From the NCBI RefSeq assembly GCF_004564355.1, contig NZ_CP038266.1:1302001-1366000 (forward strand): DNA of 64,000 nt, written 5' to 3'. Each line of letters begins with the position of its first letter. Within the stretch, counting starts at the first letter, position 1. Shown here piece after piece: positions 1 to 7,392 of the stretch. Below the pieces are notes generated by a model, which worked only from the letters and a program-made list of their open reading frames with translations, was not told where the DNA came from and did no database searches. The stretch is from Microbacterium wangchenii. Its GTDB lineage: Bacteria > Actinomycetota > Actinomycetes > Actinomycetales > Microbacteriaceae. A program made the translations under genes and the position numbers.

Positions 1-1046
1 CGCACAAGCGTTACATGCACCACTACAACTTCCCGCCGTACTCGACCGGTGAGACCGGTCGCGTGGGCAGCCCCAAGCGTCGCGAGATCGGGCACGGCTT
101 CCTCGCCGAGCGCGCCCTCGTGCCGGTGCTGCCCAGCCGCGAGGAGTTCCCGTACGCGATCCGTCAGGTCTCCGAGGCCCTCGGTTCCAACGGCTCCACC
201 TCCATGGGCTCGGTGTGCGCCTCGACCCTCTCGCTGCTGAACGCGGGTGTGCCGCTGCGCGCGCCCGTCGCCGGCATCGCGATGGGGCTCGTGTCGGACG
301 AGGTCGACGGCCAGACGCGCTACGCCGCGCTGACCGACATCCTCGGCGCCGAAGACGCCCTGGGCGACATGGACTTCAAGGTGGCCGGTACCAGCGACTT
401 CGTCACCGCGATCCAGCTCGACACGAAGCTCGACGGCATCCCGTCGTCGGTGCTGACCGCCGCGCTGCAGCAGGCCCACGAAGCCCGGATCACGATCCTG
501 AACGTGCTGAACTCCGCGATCGACGCGCCGGATGAGATGGCCCCGACCGCGCCTCGCGTGATCAGCGTCCAGATCCCCGTCGACAAGATCGGCGAGCTGA
601 TCGGCCCCAAGGGCAAGACGATCAACGCGATCCAGGACGCCACCGGCGCCGACATCTCCATCGAGGAGGACGGCACCGTCTACATCGGCGCCACCGACGG
701 CCCCTCGGCCGAGGCCGCCCGCGCGCAGGTCAACGCGATCGCGAACCCGACGAACCCGGAGATCGGCGAGCAGTTCCTCGGAACCGTCGTCAAGATCGCG
801 ACGTTCGGCGCGTTCATCTCGCTCCTGCCCGGCAAGGACGGCCTGCTGCACGTCAGCGAGGTCCGCAAGCTCGCCGGCGGCAAGCGCGTGGAGAACGTCG
901 AAGACGTGCTCTCCGTCGGCCAGAAGATCCTCGTGCGCATCACGAAGATCGACGACCGCGGCAAGCTGTCGCTGGAGCCGGTGACCGAGGAGGCCGCCTC
1001 CGACGCGCCCGCCGAGGCCGCGACCGAGGCGCCCGCCGAGGTCTGA
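1..1046 (+). CDS. pnp: Polyribonucleotide nucleotidyltransferase, C-terminal part (5' truncated by window)
   Basis: 3'-to-5' phosphorolytic exoribonuclease of RNA turnover. The reading frame is open from the first full codon at base 3, so the true start lies outside the window. The visible part begins in the second RNase PH core ([12 protein letters not shown]), then carries a KH domain with the loop GPKGKTIN (about 535-720) and an S1 RNA-binding domain with [20 protein letters not shown] (about 770-990). It ends in an acidic Ala/Glu tail. The order PH core, KH, S1 is diagnostic of PNPase. A strong hairpin follows 18 bases after the stop. Confidence 0.97.
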   Translation, partial: HKRYMHHYNFPPYSTGETGRVGSPKRREIGHGFLAERALVPVLPSREEFPYAIRQVSEALGSNGSTSMGSVCASTLSLLNAGVPLRAPVAGIAMGLVSDEVDGQTRYAALTDILGAEDALGDMDFKVAGTSDFVTAIQLDTKLDGIPSSVLTAALQQAHEARITILNVLNSAIDAPDEMAPTAPRVISVQIPVDKIGELIGPKGKTINAIQDATGADISIEEDGTVYIGATDGPSAEAARAQVNAIANPTNPEIGEQFLGTVVKIATFGAFISLLPGKDGLLHVSEVRKLAGGKRVENVEDVLSVGQKILVRITKIDDRGKLSLEPVTEEAASDAPAEAATEAPAEV

Positions 1047-1063
1047 TCCGCTCTCGCACGATC

Positions 1064-1095
1064 GATGCCCGTCCCGCTCCGGCGGGGCGGGCATC
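1064..1095 (+). terminator. Intrinsic terminator of pnp
   Basis: GATGCCCGTCCCGC (1064-1077), loop TCCG, GCGGGGCGGGCATC (1082-1095): a 14-bp stem with one T-G wobble, 18 bases after the pnp stop. There is no long U tract, which is usual for GC-rich actinobacterial terminators. Confidence 0.8.
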
Positions 1096-1160
1096 GTCGT
1101 ACACGAAAGCGTTATGCAATGTTTACCGACGAGCCGCCGCAATGGGCGGGAGTGTCCCAG

Positions 1161-1193
1161 GCACGCCCTAGCCTCGTAATACGCCGGGCGTGC
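1161..1193 (+). promoter_or_regulatory. Dyad around a possible -10 element upstream of the AKR-like gene
   Basis: GCACGCCC (1161-1168) and GGGCGTGC (1186-1193) form a perfect 8-bp inverted repeat with a 17-base centre. A TAGCCT hexamer (1169-1174) abuts the left arm and could be the -10 of the gene at 1238. No convincing -35 is visible. It could be an operator or simply a hairpin. Confidence 0.3.
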
Positions 1194-1237
1194 GGCTCAT
1201 CGGGATCCGCTCACCGGCCTTCACCTGGGAGCGCACC

Positions 1238-2263
1238 ATGTCGGGCTCGAGCGTCGGTCGACCGGCCTCCGCCAGTCTGCGCCGCTTCGCGCCGTCGCAT
1301 CCGTCCGCGCCGATCCCCGTGCAAGGCCCCGCCATCGGCGAGGGCGTGCGCGTGCCGCTGGGGGAGACCGGCCTGAACGTGTTCCCCCTGGCCCTGGGCG
1401 GCGCCGAGTTCGGGTGGAACGTCGACGTGGAAGCCAGCCACGGCATCCTCGACAGGTACGTCGAGCTGGGCGGGAACATGGTCCACACCGCCGACAACTT
1501 CTCCGCGGGGCGCAGCGAATACATCATCGGTCAGTGGATGCGATCGCGCGGCACGCGTGACGCGATGGTCGTGGCGGTGCGCATCGGCCGCCACCCCGAC
1601 AACCCGGGGCTCGGCTCGGTCAACCTCGTGCGCGCCGTCGAGGCGTCGTTGCAGCGGCTCGGCACCGACCGGATCGATGTGCTGTACCTCGACGCCAAGG
1701 CCGGCGACGCGATGGCGCTGGAAGACACCCTCGCGACGGCCGAATGGCTGGTGGAGTCGGGCAAGGTGCGCGCCGTGGCCGCGTACGGATACACGGCGTC
1801 GCAGCTCGTGGAAGCCCGCATCCTGGCCTCTGCCGGTTATCCCCGCATCACGGTGCTCGACGTGCCGTACAACCTGCTGCGCCGTGAGGAGTTCGAGGGC
1901 GACCTGCGCCTGGTCGCCGGTGCCCAGAGCATGGCCGTGACACCGTCGCACGCCCTCGAGCACGGCTTCCTCGCCGGTGCCCAGCGTCGCCGCTCGCGCG
2001 AGGTGCGCTCGGTACGCGGTGCGCAGCTGGCGGCGAGCCTGACCCGCCGGGGAAGCCGCACGCTGCGCGCGCTGGACGGCGTCGCGGAAGAGCTGTGCGT
2101 CCCGGTGGCCGCCGTGGCGATCGCGTGGCTGCTGGCCCAGCGGATCGTCGTCGCCCCCATCGTCAACGCCTTCGCGCCCGAGCATGTGGAAGAACTCGTG
2201 CAGGGCGTGGGGGCGCGCCTGAGCCGCGCTCAGTTGTCCGACATCGCCCGCGCCTCCGCCTGA
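1238..2263 (+). CDS. Aldo/keto reductase-fold protein lacking the canonical catalytic tetrad
   Basis: 341 residues. The (beta/alpha)8 AKR family pattern is clear (LGGAEFG, GRSEYIIGQW, LGTDRIDVLYLD). The start at 1238 is chosen for the GGGAG Shine-Dalgarno 6 bases upstream; an in-frame ATG at 1190 lacks one. The residues normally used for catalysis are replaced: the Asp of the DTAxxY motif is His83 (HTADNF), the Tyr is Phe88, the Lys is Arg115 and the His is Ala153. It may therefore not be a working NADPH reductase, though the fold seems intact. The first 35 residues are a low-complexity extension. Monocistronic between the pnp terminator and a new promoter. Confidence 0.8.
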   Translation: MSGSSVGRPASASLRRFAPSHPSAPIPVQGPAIGEGVRVPLGETGLNVFPLALGGAEFGWNVDVEASHGILDRYVELGGNMVHTADNFSAGRSEYIIGQWMRSRGTRDAMVVAVRIGRHPDNPGLGSVNLVRAVEASLQRLGTDRIDVLYLDAKAGDAMALEDTLATAEWLVESGKVRAVAAYGYTASQLVEARILASAGYPRITVLDVPYNLLRREEFEGDLRLVAGAQSMAVTPSHALEHGFLAGAQRRRSREVRSVRGAQLAASLTRRGSRTLRALDGVAEELCVPVAAVAIAWLLAQRIVVAPIVNAFAPEHVEELVQGVGARLSRAQLSDIARASA

Positions 2264-2280
2264 TCGCGCACTCCCTGTCA

Positions 2281-2334
2281 TAGGCTGGTGGCGTGCTTTC
2301 GAGCGCGGACCGACGACGAAGTGAGCTGACGTGA
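2281..2334 (+). promoter_or_regulatory. Promoter and possible leaderless 13-codon upstream ORF
   Basis: TAGGCT (2281-2286) is followed after 6 bases by GTG at 2293, the spacing seen at leaderless genes across this window. From that GTG 13 codons run to a TGA at 2332-2334. This stop overlaps the GTG start (2331) of the phosphatase in a GTGA junction. The arrangement suggests a short translated leader coupled to the gene; the peptide itself has no recognisable feature. Confidence 0.4.
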
Positions 2335-2933
2335 CGCACTACATCTACCTCGTGCGGCACGGCGAGCATCTGGACGCCGAGCACGGACTCGTCGACGGCC
2401 CCCTGTCCCCGCGCGGGCTGCGGCAGGCCGCGGCGATCGCCGACCGGCTGTCGGGGGTCCCGCTGGATGCCGTGCGGCATTCACCCCTGCAGCGCGCGGA
2501 GCAGACGGCCGTGGCCGTGGCCGAGCGGCTTCCCGCGGTGTCGCCGTCACCTTCGGCGCTGCTGTTCGACTGCATCCCCACGGGCATGACGGGGGAGACC
2601 CCGTCGGCGTACGAGCCGTTCTTCGGCTCGATCACCGAGGCCGAGATCGACGCGGGTCGGGCACAGATGGCGGATGCGACGACGGAGTTCCTCGCGCGCC
2701 GCCCCGGCGAGGTGCACGAACTGCTCATCACACACAACTTCGTGATCGCCTGGTTCGTGCGCGAGGTGCTGGGAGCGCCCGACTGGCGGTGGATGACCCT
2801 GAATCAGGCCCACTGCGGACTCACCGTCATCGCGCAGAAGCCGGGCCGTCCGTGGACGCTCCTGGCCCACAACGACCTGGCCCACCTGCCCTTCGAGCTG
2901 CGTACCGGCCTCCCCGAGCCCAGCCCGGTCTAG
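2331..2933 (+). CDS. Histidine phosphatase family protein (phosphoglycerate mutase-like)
   Basis: 200 residues. The phosphohistidine motif LVRHGEH lies at residues 7-13, with His10 as predicted nucleophile. The partner His is in ITHNFVIAWFVR, and the phosphate-pocket Arg is in HSPLQRAEQTA. This is the histidine-acid phosphatase/PGM superfamily. The sequence does not reveal the substrate, and cofactor-dependent glycolytic PGM activity is unlikely given the short divergent core. Starts with GTG at 2331. Convergent with the GNAT gene, with a 75-bp repeat between them. Confidence 0.85.
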   Translation: MTHYIYLVRHGEHLDAEHGLVDGPLSPRGLRQAAAIADRLSGVPLDAVRHSPLQRAEQTAVAVAERLPAVSPSPSALLFDCIPTGMTGETPSAYEPFFGSITEAEIDAGRAQMADATTEFLARRPGEVHELLITHNFVIAWFVREVLGAPDWRWMTLNQAHCGLTVIAQKPGRPWTLLAHNDLAHLPFELRTGLPEPSPV

Positions 2934-2947
2934 CCGCTGTCTCCCCT

Positions 2948-3022
2948 CGCCGAACGTGCATCATCTCGGCGAGAGTGCACCGGATTCCGTGCGCATTCGC
3001 CGGTTCGATGCACTCTCGGCGG
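2948..3022. repeat. 75-bp dispersed intergenic repeat, copy A
   Basis: About 80% identical over all 75 positions, without gaps, to 27377-27451. The shared core has CTCGGCGAGAGTGCACCG near the middle and CGATGCACTCTCGG at the right end, so GAGAGTGCA recurs in both orientations. In this copy the left outer GAGAGTGCATCG is decayed to GAACGTGCATCA. It lies between two convergent genes, so it probably folds in both transcripts and may end transcription in both directions. Confidence 0.75.
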
Positions 3023-3042
3023 GCGGATGCGGCCCACCCGGG

Positions 3043-3510
3043 TCACGCCAGCGGCTTGGCATACCAGCGGGTCGCGTTGGCGTTGTCGTTGTACGGCTCC
3101 GTGGGGACATAGCCCGACCGCTCGTAGAGCGAGCCGGCGGCATCCAGCGTGTGGTGCGTGTCGAGCACCATCTCCGCGCCCCCGGCCTCCACGGCACGTC
3201 GCTCGAGATCCTGCAGCAGCATGCGGCCCCACCCGCGGCCTCGCCCCGCGTCGCACACGTACAGGTGCTTGACCTCGAACCGCGGCCCCAGCGCCCCGTC
3301 CTCGAGGCGTCGGATACCGGCGCAGCCGGCGGGCTCTTCGCCGTCGTAGAGGACGAGGAACACCCCCTCGGGTTCGCGGAAGCTGTCGGGGGCGGGAAAG
3401 GTGATGCGGTAGCCGCCGCCGGGGAAGATCGAGGCGCGCAGCGCGAAGTACTCCTCCAGGAGCGCGTGCGCGTCGCGGGAGTCCACGGCGACGGGGCGGA
3501 TGGTGACCAT
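3043..3510 (-). CDS. GNAT family N-acetyltransferase
   Basis: 155 residues. The acetyl-CoA binding motif is VCDAGRGRGWGRMLLQDLERRA (variant of Q/RxxGxG/A), preceded by the beta-4 strand FEVKHLYV and followed by the C-terminal SLYERSGYVP. The acceptor substrate is unknown. The start at 3510 sits 6 bases after TACCCT on the reverse strand, fitting a leaderless transcript. Divergent from dapB, with only 30 bases between the two start codons. Confidence 0.88.
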   Translation of the reverse strand: MVTIRPVAVDSRDAHALLEEYFALRASIFPGGGYRITFPAPDSFREPEGVFLVLYDGEEPAGCAGIRRLEDGALGPRFEVKHLYVCDAGRGRGWGRMLLQDLERRAVEAGGAEMVLDTHHTLDAAGSLYERSGYVPTEPYNDNANATRWYAKPLA

Positions 3511-3516
3511 GCTCCG

Positions 3517-3534
3517 AGGGTAGCCACTTAGGCT
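3517..3534. promoter_or_regulatory. Overlapping divergent leaderless promoters (GNAT / dapB)
   Basis: Reverse strand: TACCCT (3517-3522) with 6 bases to the GNAT ATG. Forward strand: TAGGCT (3529-3534) with 6 bases to the dapB ATG at 3541. Each -35 region must lie around or inside the other gene's start codon, so the two polymerases cannot occupy the site at the same time. Confidence 0.55.
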
Positions 3535-3540
3535 GGAGTC

Positions 3541-4353
3541 ATGACGACGCGCGTGGCCATCGTGGGCGGTACCGGCAAGCTGGGCGGCGTCATCCGCGCG
3601 GTGGTCGAGGACGAGCCGGGTTTCGAGGTGTCCGCCGTGCTGTCCTCGTCCTCGAGCCTGGACGAACTGGATGGCGCCGACTTGGTCGTGGACGCCTCCA
3701 CACCTGCCGTCTCCATCGACGTCGTGCGCGCCGCGATCGAGCGCGGCGTCAACATCCTCGTGGGCACGTCCGGGTGGTCCAGCGAGCGGATCGCGCTGGT
3801 ACGCCCGCTCGTGGATGCCGCCGGGACGGGAGCGGTGTTCGTCCCCAACTTCTCGCTCGGCTCCGTGGTCGCCAGCGCCCTCTCCGCCGCCGCCGCGCCC
3901 CTGTTCCCGTCCGTCGAGATCGTCGAGGCGCACCGCGAGACCAAGGTCGACTCGCCCAGCGGCACGGCCGTGCGGACGGCGGAGATGATCGCGGCGGCAC
4001 GGGCGGAGGTCGGACCTGTCGAATCCCCGCACGTGGACCAGCGCGCCCGCGGCCAGCAGGTCGCCAGCGTGCCCGTGCACTCGCTGCGCCGGCCCGGCGT
4101 GATCGCCCGCCAGGAGGTCGTGCTGTCGGGGCCGGGCGAATCCGTCACGATCGTCCACGACACGATCGACCCCGCCCTCGCCTACGCACCGGGCATCCGC
4201 ATCGCCCTGGCCGCCGCGCGCGACGCGGAGGGCGTGGCCGTGGGGCTGGACAGCTTCGTCGACATCGGCGTGCGCACGCGCGCCCACCGCCCGCCCGCCG
4301 TACCGCCCGTGGACGGCCTGTCCGGCCAAGCGGCACGCGCGACGCCGGTATGA
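3541..4353 (+). CDS. dapB: 4-hydroxy-tetrahydrodipicolinate reductase
   Basis: Second committed step of lysine and diaminopimelate synthesis: NAD(P)H reduction of the DapA product. N-terminal Rossmann motif VAIVGGTGKLG; VVDASTP and VGTSGW; the catalytic signature EAHRETKVDSPSGTA holds the conserved His and Lys and the substrate-binding SGTA. The second His of the usual EHHxxK motif is Arg here. 270 residues against about 245-250 usual; the excess is a Pro/Ala-rich C-terminal tail. Its stop overlaps the next start (ATGA). dapA lies 4.7 kb downstream and dapF near 24 kb. Confidence 0.93.
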   Translation: MTTRVAIVGGTGKLGGVIRAVVEDEPGFEVSAVLSSSSSLDELDGADLVVDASTPAVSIDVVRAAIERGVNILVGTSGWSSERIALVRPLVDAAGTGAVFVPNFSLGSVVASALSAAAAPLFPSVEIVEAHRETKVDSPSGTAVRTAEMIAAARAEVGPVESPHVDQRARGQQVASVPVHSLRRPGVIARQEVVLSGPGESVTIVHDTIDPALAYAPGIRIALAAARDAEGVAVGLDSFVDIGVRTRAHRPPAVPPVDGLSGQAARATPV

Positions 4354-4802
4354 GCGCGCGGATCGGCGTCGCCGTGATGGCGGCGCTGCTGCTGCTGTAC
4401 ATCGTGCTGGTGGGCCAGCGCGCGTGGCTGCTCCTGGCCAGCGGCGAACCCGTCGGCATCGCGCTGGGGATCGCCCTGATCGTCCTGCCGCTGCTGGCGG
4501 TGTGGGCACTGGGGCGCGAACTGTGGTTCGGCTGGTGCGCCGATCGACTCGGCCGCCGGCTGGAGCAGGACGGCGCCCTCCCCGACGACGAGGTCGCGGT
4601 GCGCCCGAGCGGCCGGGTCGTGCGCGAGGACGGCGACGCGGTGTTCCCGCAGTACCGCGCCGAGGTGGAGGACAAGCCGCAGGACTGGCGCGCGTGGTAC
4701 CGCCTGGGTCTCGCCTACGATGCCGCCTCCGACCGCAGGCGCGCGCGCGAGGCGATCCGCCACGCCATCCGGCTCGAGCGCTCGGAGCGCGGGGGCGCCT
4801 GA
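4350..4802 (+). CDS. Small membrane protein with a C-terminal TPR-like segment
   Basis: 150 residues. Two hydrophobic helices near the N-terminus (about residues 7-26 and 33-52) and a cytosolic tail that includes PQDWRAWYRLGLAYDAASDRRRAREAIRHAIRL, which reads as one tetratricopeptide hairpin. Overlaps the dapB stop by 4 bases, so it is probably translationally coupled. Similar small proteins often follow dapB in actinobacteria. Function unknown. Confidence 0.75.
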   Translation: MSARIGVAVMAALLLLYIVLVGQRAWLLLASGEPVGIALGIALIVLPLLAVWALGRELWFGWCADRLGRRLEQDGALPDDEVAVRPSGRVVREDGDAVFPQYRAEVEDKPQDWRAWYRLGLAYDAASDRRRAREAIRHAIRLERSERGGA

Positions 4803-4820
4803 GCGGCGGCGGTCTCAGGC
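4797..4820. terminator. Bidirectional terminator hairpin containing both stop codons
   Basis: GCCTGAG (4797-4803), 10-base loop, CTCAGGC (4814-4820). The left arm contains the TGA of the membrane gene and the right arm the TCA (reverse-strand TGA) of the epimerase gene, so the hairpin forms in both converging transcripts. Confidence 0.55.
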
Positions 4821-5723
4821 CGCGCGCGGCACCACGGCGTCGATCACGGATTCGACGGTGGGGTGTGTGAAGGCGAAGCCGGTGCGTTCGAGCACCTCGG
4901 GCACGACATGGGCGTCGGAGGTGAGGATCGCGTCGGTCGCGTCCGGCCCGAGGACCACGCGCATAGCCCACGCAGGGGCGCGCAGCGCGTAGGGGCGGTT
5001 CATCCGCCGCGCCAGGGCGAACCCGAGGTCGTTGGCGGTGGCACGCGTAGGGCCGGCGAGGTTGACGGGCCCCTCGAGGGATCCGTCGATCACGTGCCGG
5101 ATGGCGCGCACCTCGTCCTCGAGCGAGATCCACGGCCACACCTGTGTGCCGCGGCCGATCGGGCCGGCCAGCCCGAGGCGGGTCAGCAGCAGGAGGGGCT
5201 TGAGGACCCCCTGCGGGTGCACGAGGGGAGCGGTGCGCAGCAGCGCGACACGTGCGTGCGGCCCCGCCGCCTGCGCCGCGTTCTCCCATTCGCCGCACAG
5301 GTCGGCTAGGAAGCCGGTGCCCCGCGGCGCCGCCTCGGTCAGGCGACGGCCCGGCGCGGAGCCGTAGTAGCCCACCGCCGACGCGCTCACGAAGGCCGGA
5401 GCATCCGGCCCCAGCTTCCGCAGCGCCGTCGCGAGCGTGCGGGTCGGCGTCACCCGTGACCACAGCAGGGTGCTCTGATACCCCGACGTCCAGGGGAAGC
5501 GGCCGATGCTGGCCCCGTTGAGCCCGACGACGGCCGCAGCTCCCGCGAGCACGTCCGGGTGCAGCGGCTCGGGCCCGGTCAGCCACTCCACCTCGTCCGG
5601 CGCGGCCGCCGGCCGGCGCACGAGCGTCGTCACCTGCACGCCGTCGGCGCGCAGCGCGTCGACGAGGGCGCTTCCGATGAGTCCGGAAGCGCCCCCGACG
5701 ACGATGCGGGGGCTCTCAGGCAA
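4815..5723 (-). CDS. TIGR01777-type epimerase (SDR39U1-like)
   Basis: 302 residues. N-terminal NAD(P)-binding IVVGGASGLIGSALVDALR, then VVGLNGASI, FVSASAVGYYGS (with the active-site Tyr) and ALLRTAPLV. The C-terminal DUF1731-like block (LRAPAWAMRVVLGPDATDAILTSDAHVVPEVLERTGFAFTHPTVESVI) is typical of the TIGR01777 family. The reaction catalysed by these proteins is not known. Overlaps the upstream OsmC gene by 8 bases and is probably cotranscribed with it. Confidence 0.88.
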   Translation of the reverse strand: MPESPRIVVGGASGLIGSALVDALRADGVQVTTLVRRPAAAPDEVEWLTGPEPLHPDVLAGAAAVVGLNGASIGRFPWTSGYQSTLLWSRVTPTRTLATALRKLGPDAPAFVSASAVGYYGSAPGRRLTEAAPRGTGFLADLCGEWENAAQAAGPHARVALLRTAPLVHPQGVLKPLLLLTRLGLAGPIGRGTQVWPWISLEDEVRAIRHVIDGSLEGPVNLAGPTRATANDLGFALARRMNRPYALRAPAWAMRVVLGPDATDAILTSDAHVVPEVLERTGFAFTHPTVESVIDAVVPRAA

Positions 5724-6141
5724 GCGTCGCCTCGAGGGTGATCTCGATCCCGGCGAGAGCCTGCGAGACGGGGCAGTTGGTCTTGGCGTCCGAGGCGATG
5801 CGCTCGAAGGTCTCGGCGTCGATGCCCGGGACGACGGCGTTGACGTTCAGGTGGCTGCCGGTGATGCCGGTGCCCGGCTTGAACGTGACGGATGCGGTGG
5901 CGTCGACGGACTGCGGGGGAGTGCCGTTCTCGCTCAGTGCGTGCGAGAGCGCCATGCTGAAGCACGCGGAGTGGGCCGCGGCCAGCAGTTCCTCCGGCGT
6001 CGTGACGGAACCGGAGCCCTCCGCGCGGGCCTTCCAGTTGACGTCGAACGTGCCGACGTGGGACGTGGCGAGCGAGACCTGGCCGGAGCCATCCTGCAGG
6101 CTGCCCTTCCAGGCGGTGGTGGCTTCGCTCGTGACGGTCAT
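5716..6141 (-). CDS. OsmC family peroxiredoxin
   Basis: 141 residues. Reduces organic hydroperoxides with two conserved cysteines, Cys60 (AAAHSACFSMALSHAL) and Cys123 (KTNCPVSQAL), in the usual OsmC spacing. The N-terminal TAWKGSLQDGSGQVSLATS is typical of the OsmC rather than the Ohr branch. A strong Shine-Dalgarno (GGGAGGTAACCC) fixes the start. Part of a reverse-strand block with thioredoxin-like and DUF4395 genes, which fits an oxidative-stress role. Confidence 0.92.
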   Translation of the reverse strand: MTVTSEATTAWKGSLQDGSGQVSLATSHVGTFDVNWKARAEGSGSVTTPEELLAAAHSACFSMALSHALSENGTPPQSVDATASVTFKPGTGITGSHLNVNAVVPGIDAETFERIASDAKTNCPVSQALAGIEITLEATLA

Positions 6142-6259
6142 GGGTTACCTCCCGGGTGGACGATCGCGCCGCGGAGGCGGCGTTTGTGCGAGCCTAACCG
6201 TCCGCCGAGGGGGAGGGGAGAACTCGACAGCGGAGCGGGTGCGTGGTAGCCCGCGTGCC

Positions 6260-6856
6260 TCACACCGAAGCGGGCCGGGCGCGGCCGATGAGGCCCGCCC
6301 GCTGCAGCAGCAGGTAGAGCCGGCAGCCCACGCACAGCCCGAAGGCGGCGTTGAGGAAGGACGCGACGAAGACCAGCGCGGCCGCGAGGGGAAGGGCCCA
6401 GGGCACCCCGACTGCGTGCAGCAGCAGCCCGACGGCGCTGACGGACAGTCCCACGCCCTGCGCGAATCGCGGAGGGCGAGGATCCGCGAGGTGGCGGGAA
6501 GCGGCCAGGCGCGGCTGCACCACGCGGCGGTACAGCACGCCCCACGGCGCGGTGCGCGGGGAGAGCGCGCCCCACAGGAAGAGCAGGGCGACTCCGGCGA
6601 GGAGCAGGAACCCCGGGTCGGCCATGCGCTCCAGCGGCGACGCCGCGCGGATGGCCCATACGCTGCCCGGATAGAACGTGGCGTCCGCGAGCGGCTGGTA
6701 GGCGAACCACCCGAACGACGCGGTGTCGGCGGCGATGCGGGCCGTCGCGATCCCCGCCAGGGCCAGCACGACATCGACGGCGAGAAGGAGTGAGGTGACC
6801 GCGGCGGTGAACCGCGGCCCGCGCGGATCGATGCCGCGCGGACCCTCCTCAGGCAT
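6260..6856 (-). CDS. DUF4395 domain membrane protein
   Basis: 198 residues with about four hydrophobic helices. The ending FGLCVGCRLYLLLQRAGLI carries the CxxC typical of DUF4395. The pairing with a membrane-anchored thioredoxin-like gene immediately upstream (8-base overlap) is common in actinobacteria and suggests a shared membrane redox job; the function is unproven. Confidence 0.85.
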   Translation of the reverse strand: MPEEGPRGIDPRGPRFTAAVTSLLLAVDVVLALAGIATARIAADTASFGWFAYQPLADATFYPGSVWAIRAASPLERMADPGFLLLAGVALLFLWGALSPRTAPWGVLYRRVVQPRLAASRHLADPRPPRFAQGVGLSVSAVGLLLHAVGVPWALPLAAALVFVASFLNAAFGLCVGCRLYLLLQRAGLIGRARPASV

Positions 6857-7286
6857 CCGCCGTCTCGGCCGTCAGCCGGGTCAGTTCCAGCTCCAGCACA
6901 TCGCGACCGGGCACTCCGCCGATACGCGACTGCACGGCGCCGTCACGGTCCAGGATGAGCGTCGTCGGTGTCTGCAGGACGCGGAAGTGCTGGGCGATGT
7001 CGGGGCGATAGGTGAGGTCCACATCGAGGTGGCGCACGCCCTCATGGTCGGCGGCGACGGCTGACAGCATGCGGTGCACCCCCGGGCAGCGGTTGCACAT
7101 CTCGGTGCTGAACTGCAGCAGCGTCGCGTTCTCACCCAGCCCGTCGGCACCCAGCCGCTCGGGCTGGATCACTTCATGCGGGATGTGGCGGCGCGCACGC
7201 GTGGAGTTGCGGCGGAAGACGAGGCCGCCGACGAAGGCCGCGGCGAGAAGAACCGCGAGCGCGAGGCAGGCTTCGAGAATCGTCAT
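6849..7286 (-). CDS. Membrane-anchored thioredoxin-like protein
   Basis: 145 residues. N-terminal signal anchor (residues 3-24), then a thioredoxin fold with the active site Cys64-Asn-Arg-Cys67 inside LLQFSTEMCNRCPG and the cis-Pro loop LQTPTTLILDRDG. The start at 7286 is preferred: it lies 9 bases after TACCCT on the reverse strand, while an in-frame ATG at 7331 has no start signal. Probably transfers electrons to extracytoplasmic or membrane partners such as the adjacent DUF4395 protein. Confidence 0.85.
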   Translation of the reverse strand: MTILEACLALAVLLAAAFVGGLVFRRNSTRARRHIPHEVIQPERLGADGLGENATLLQFSTEMCNRCPGVHRMLSAVAADHEGVRHLDVDLTYRPDIAQHFRVLQTPTTLILDRDGAVQSRIGGVPGRDVLELELTRLTAETADA

Positions 7287-7392
7287 CAGCAGTCCAGGGT
7301 AGCGGTCGGGGCCCGTGCGCGGGGAACGCACGGCAAGATGACACGAACCTCACACGCAGGGGCGGGGTTCGCGGCGGCAGTAGGGTTGCATC

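Noticed and set aside
3043..5586. Very long reverse-strand open frame of 847 codons spanning the GNAT gene, dapB and the epimerase
   Set aside because: Only its last 155 codons (GNAT) have protein-like composition; the rest is the antisense of dapB and its neighbour, rich in Arg/Ala/Gly as expected from GC-rich shadow frames.
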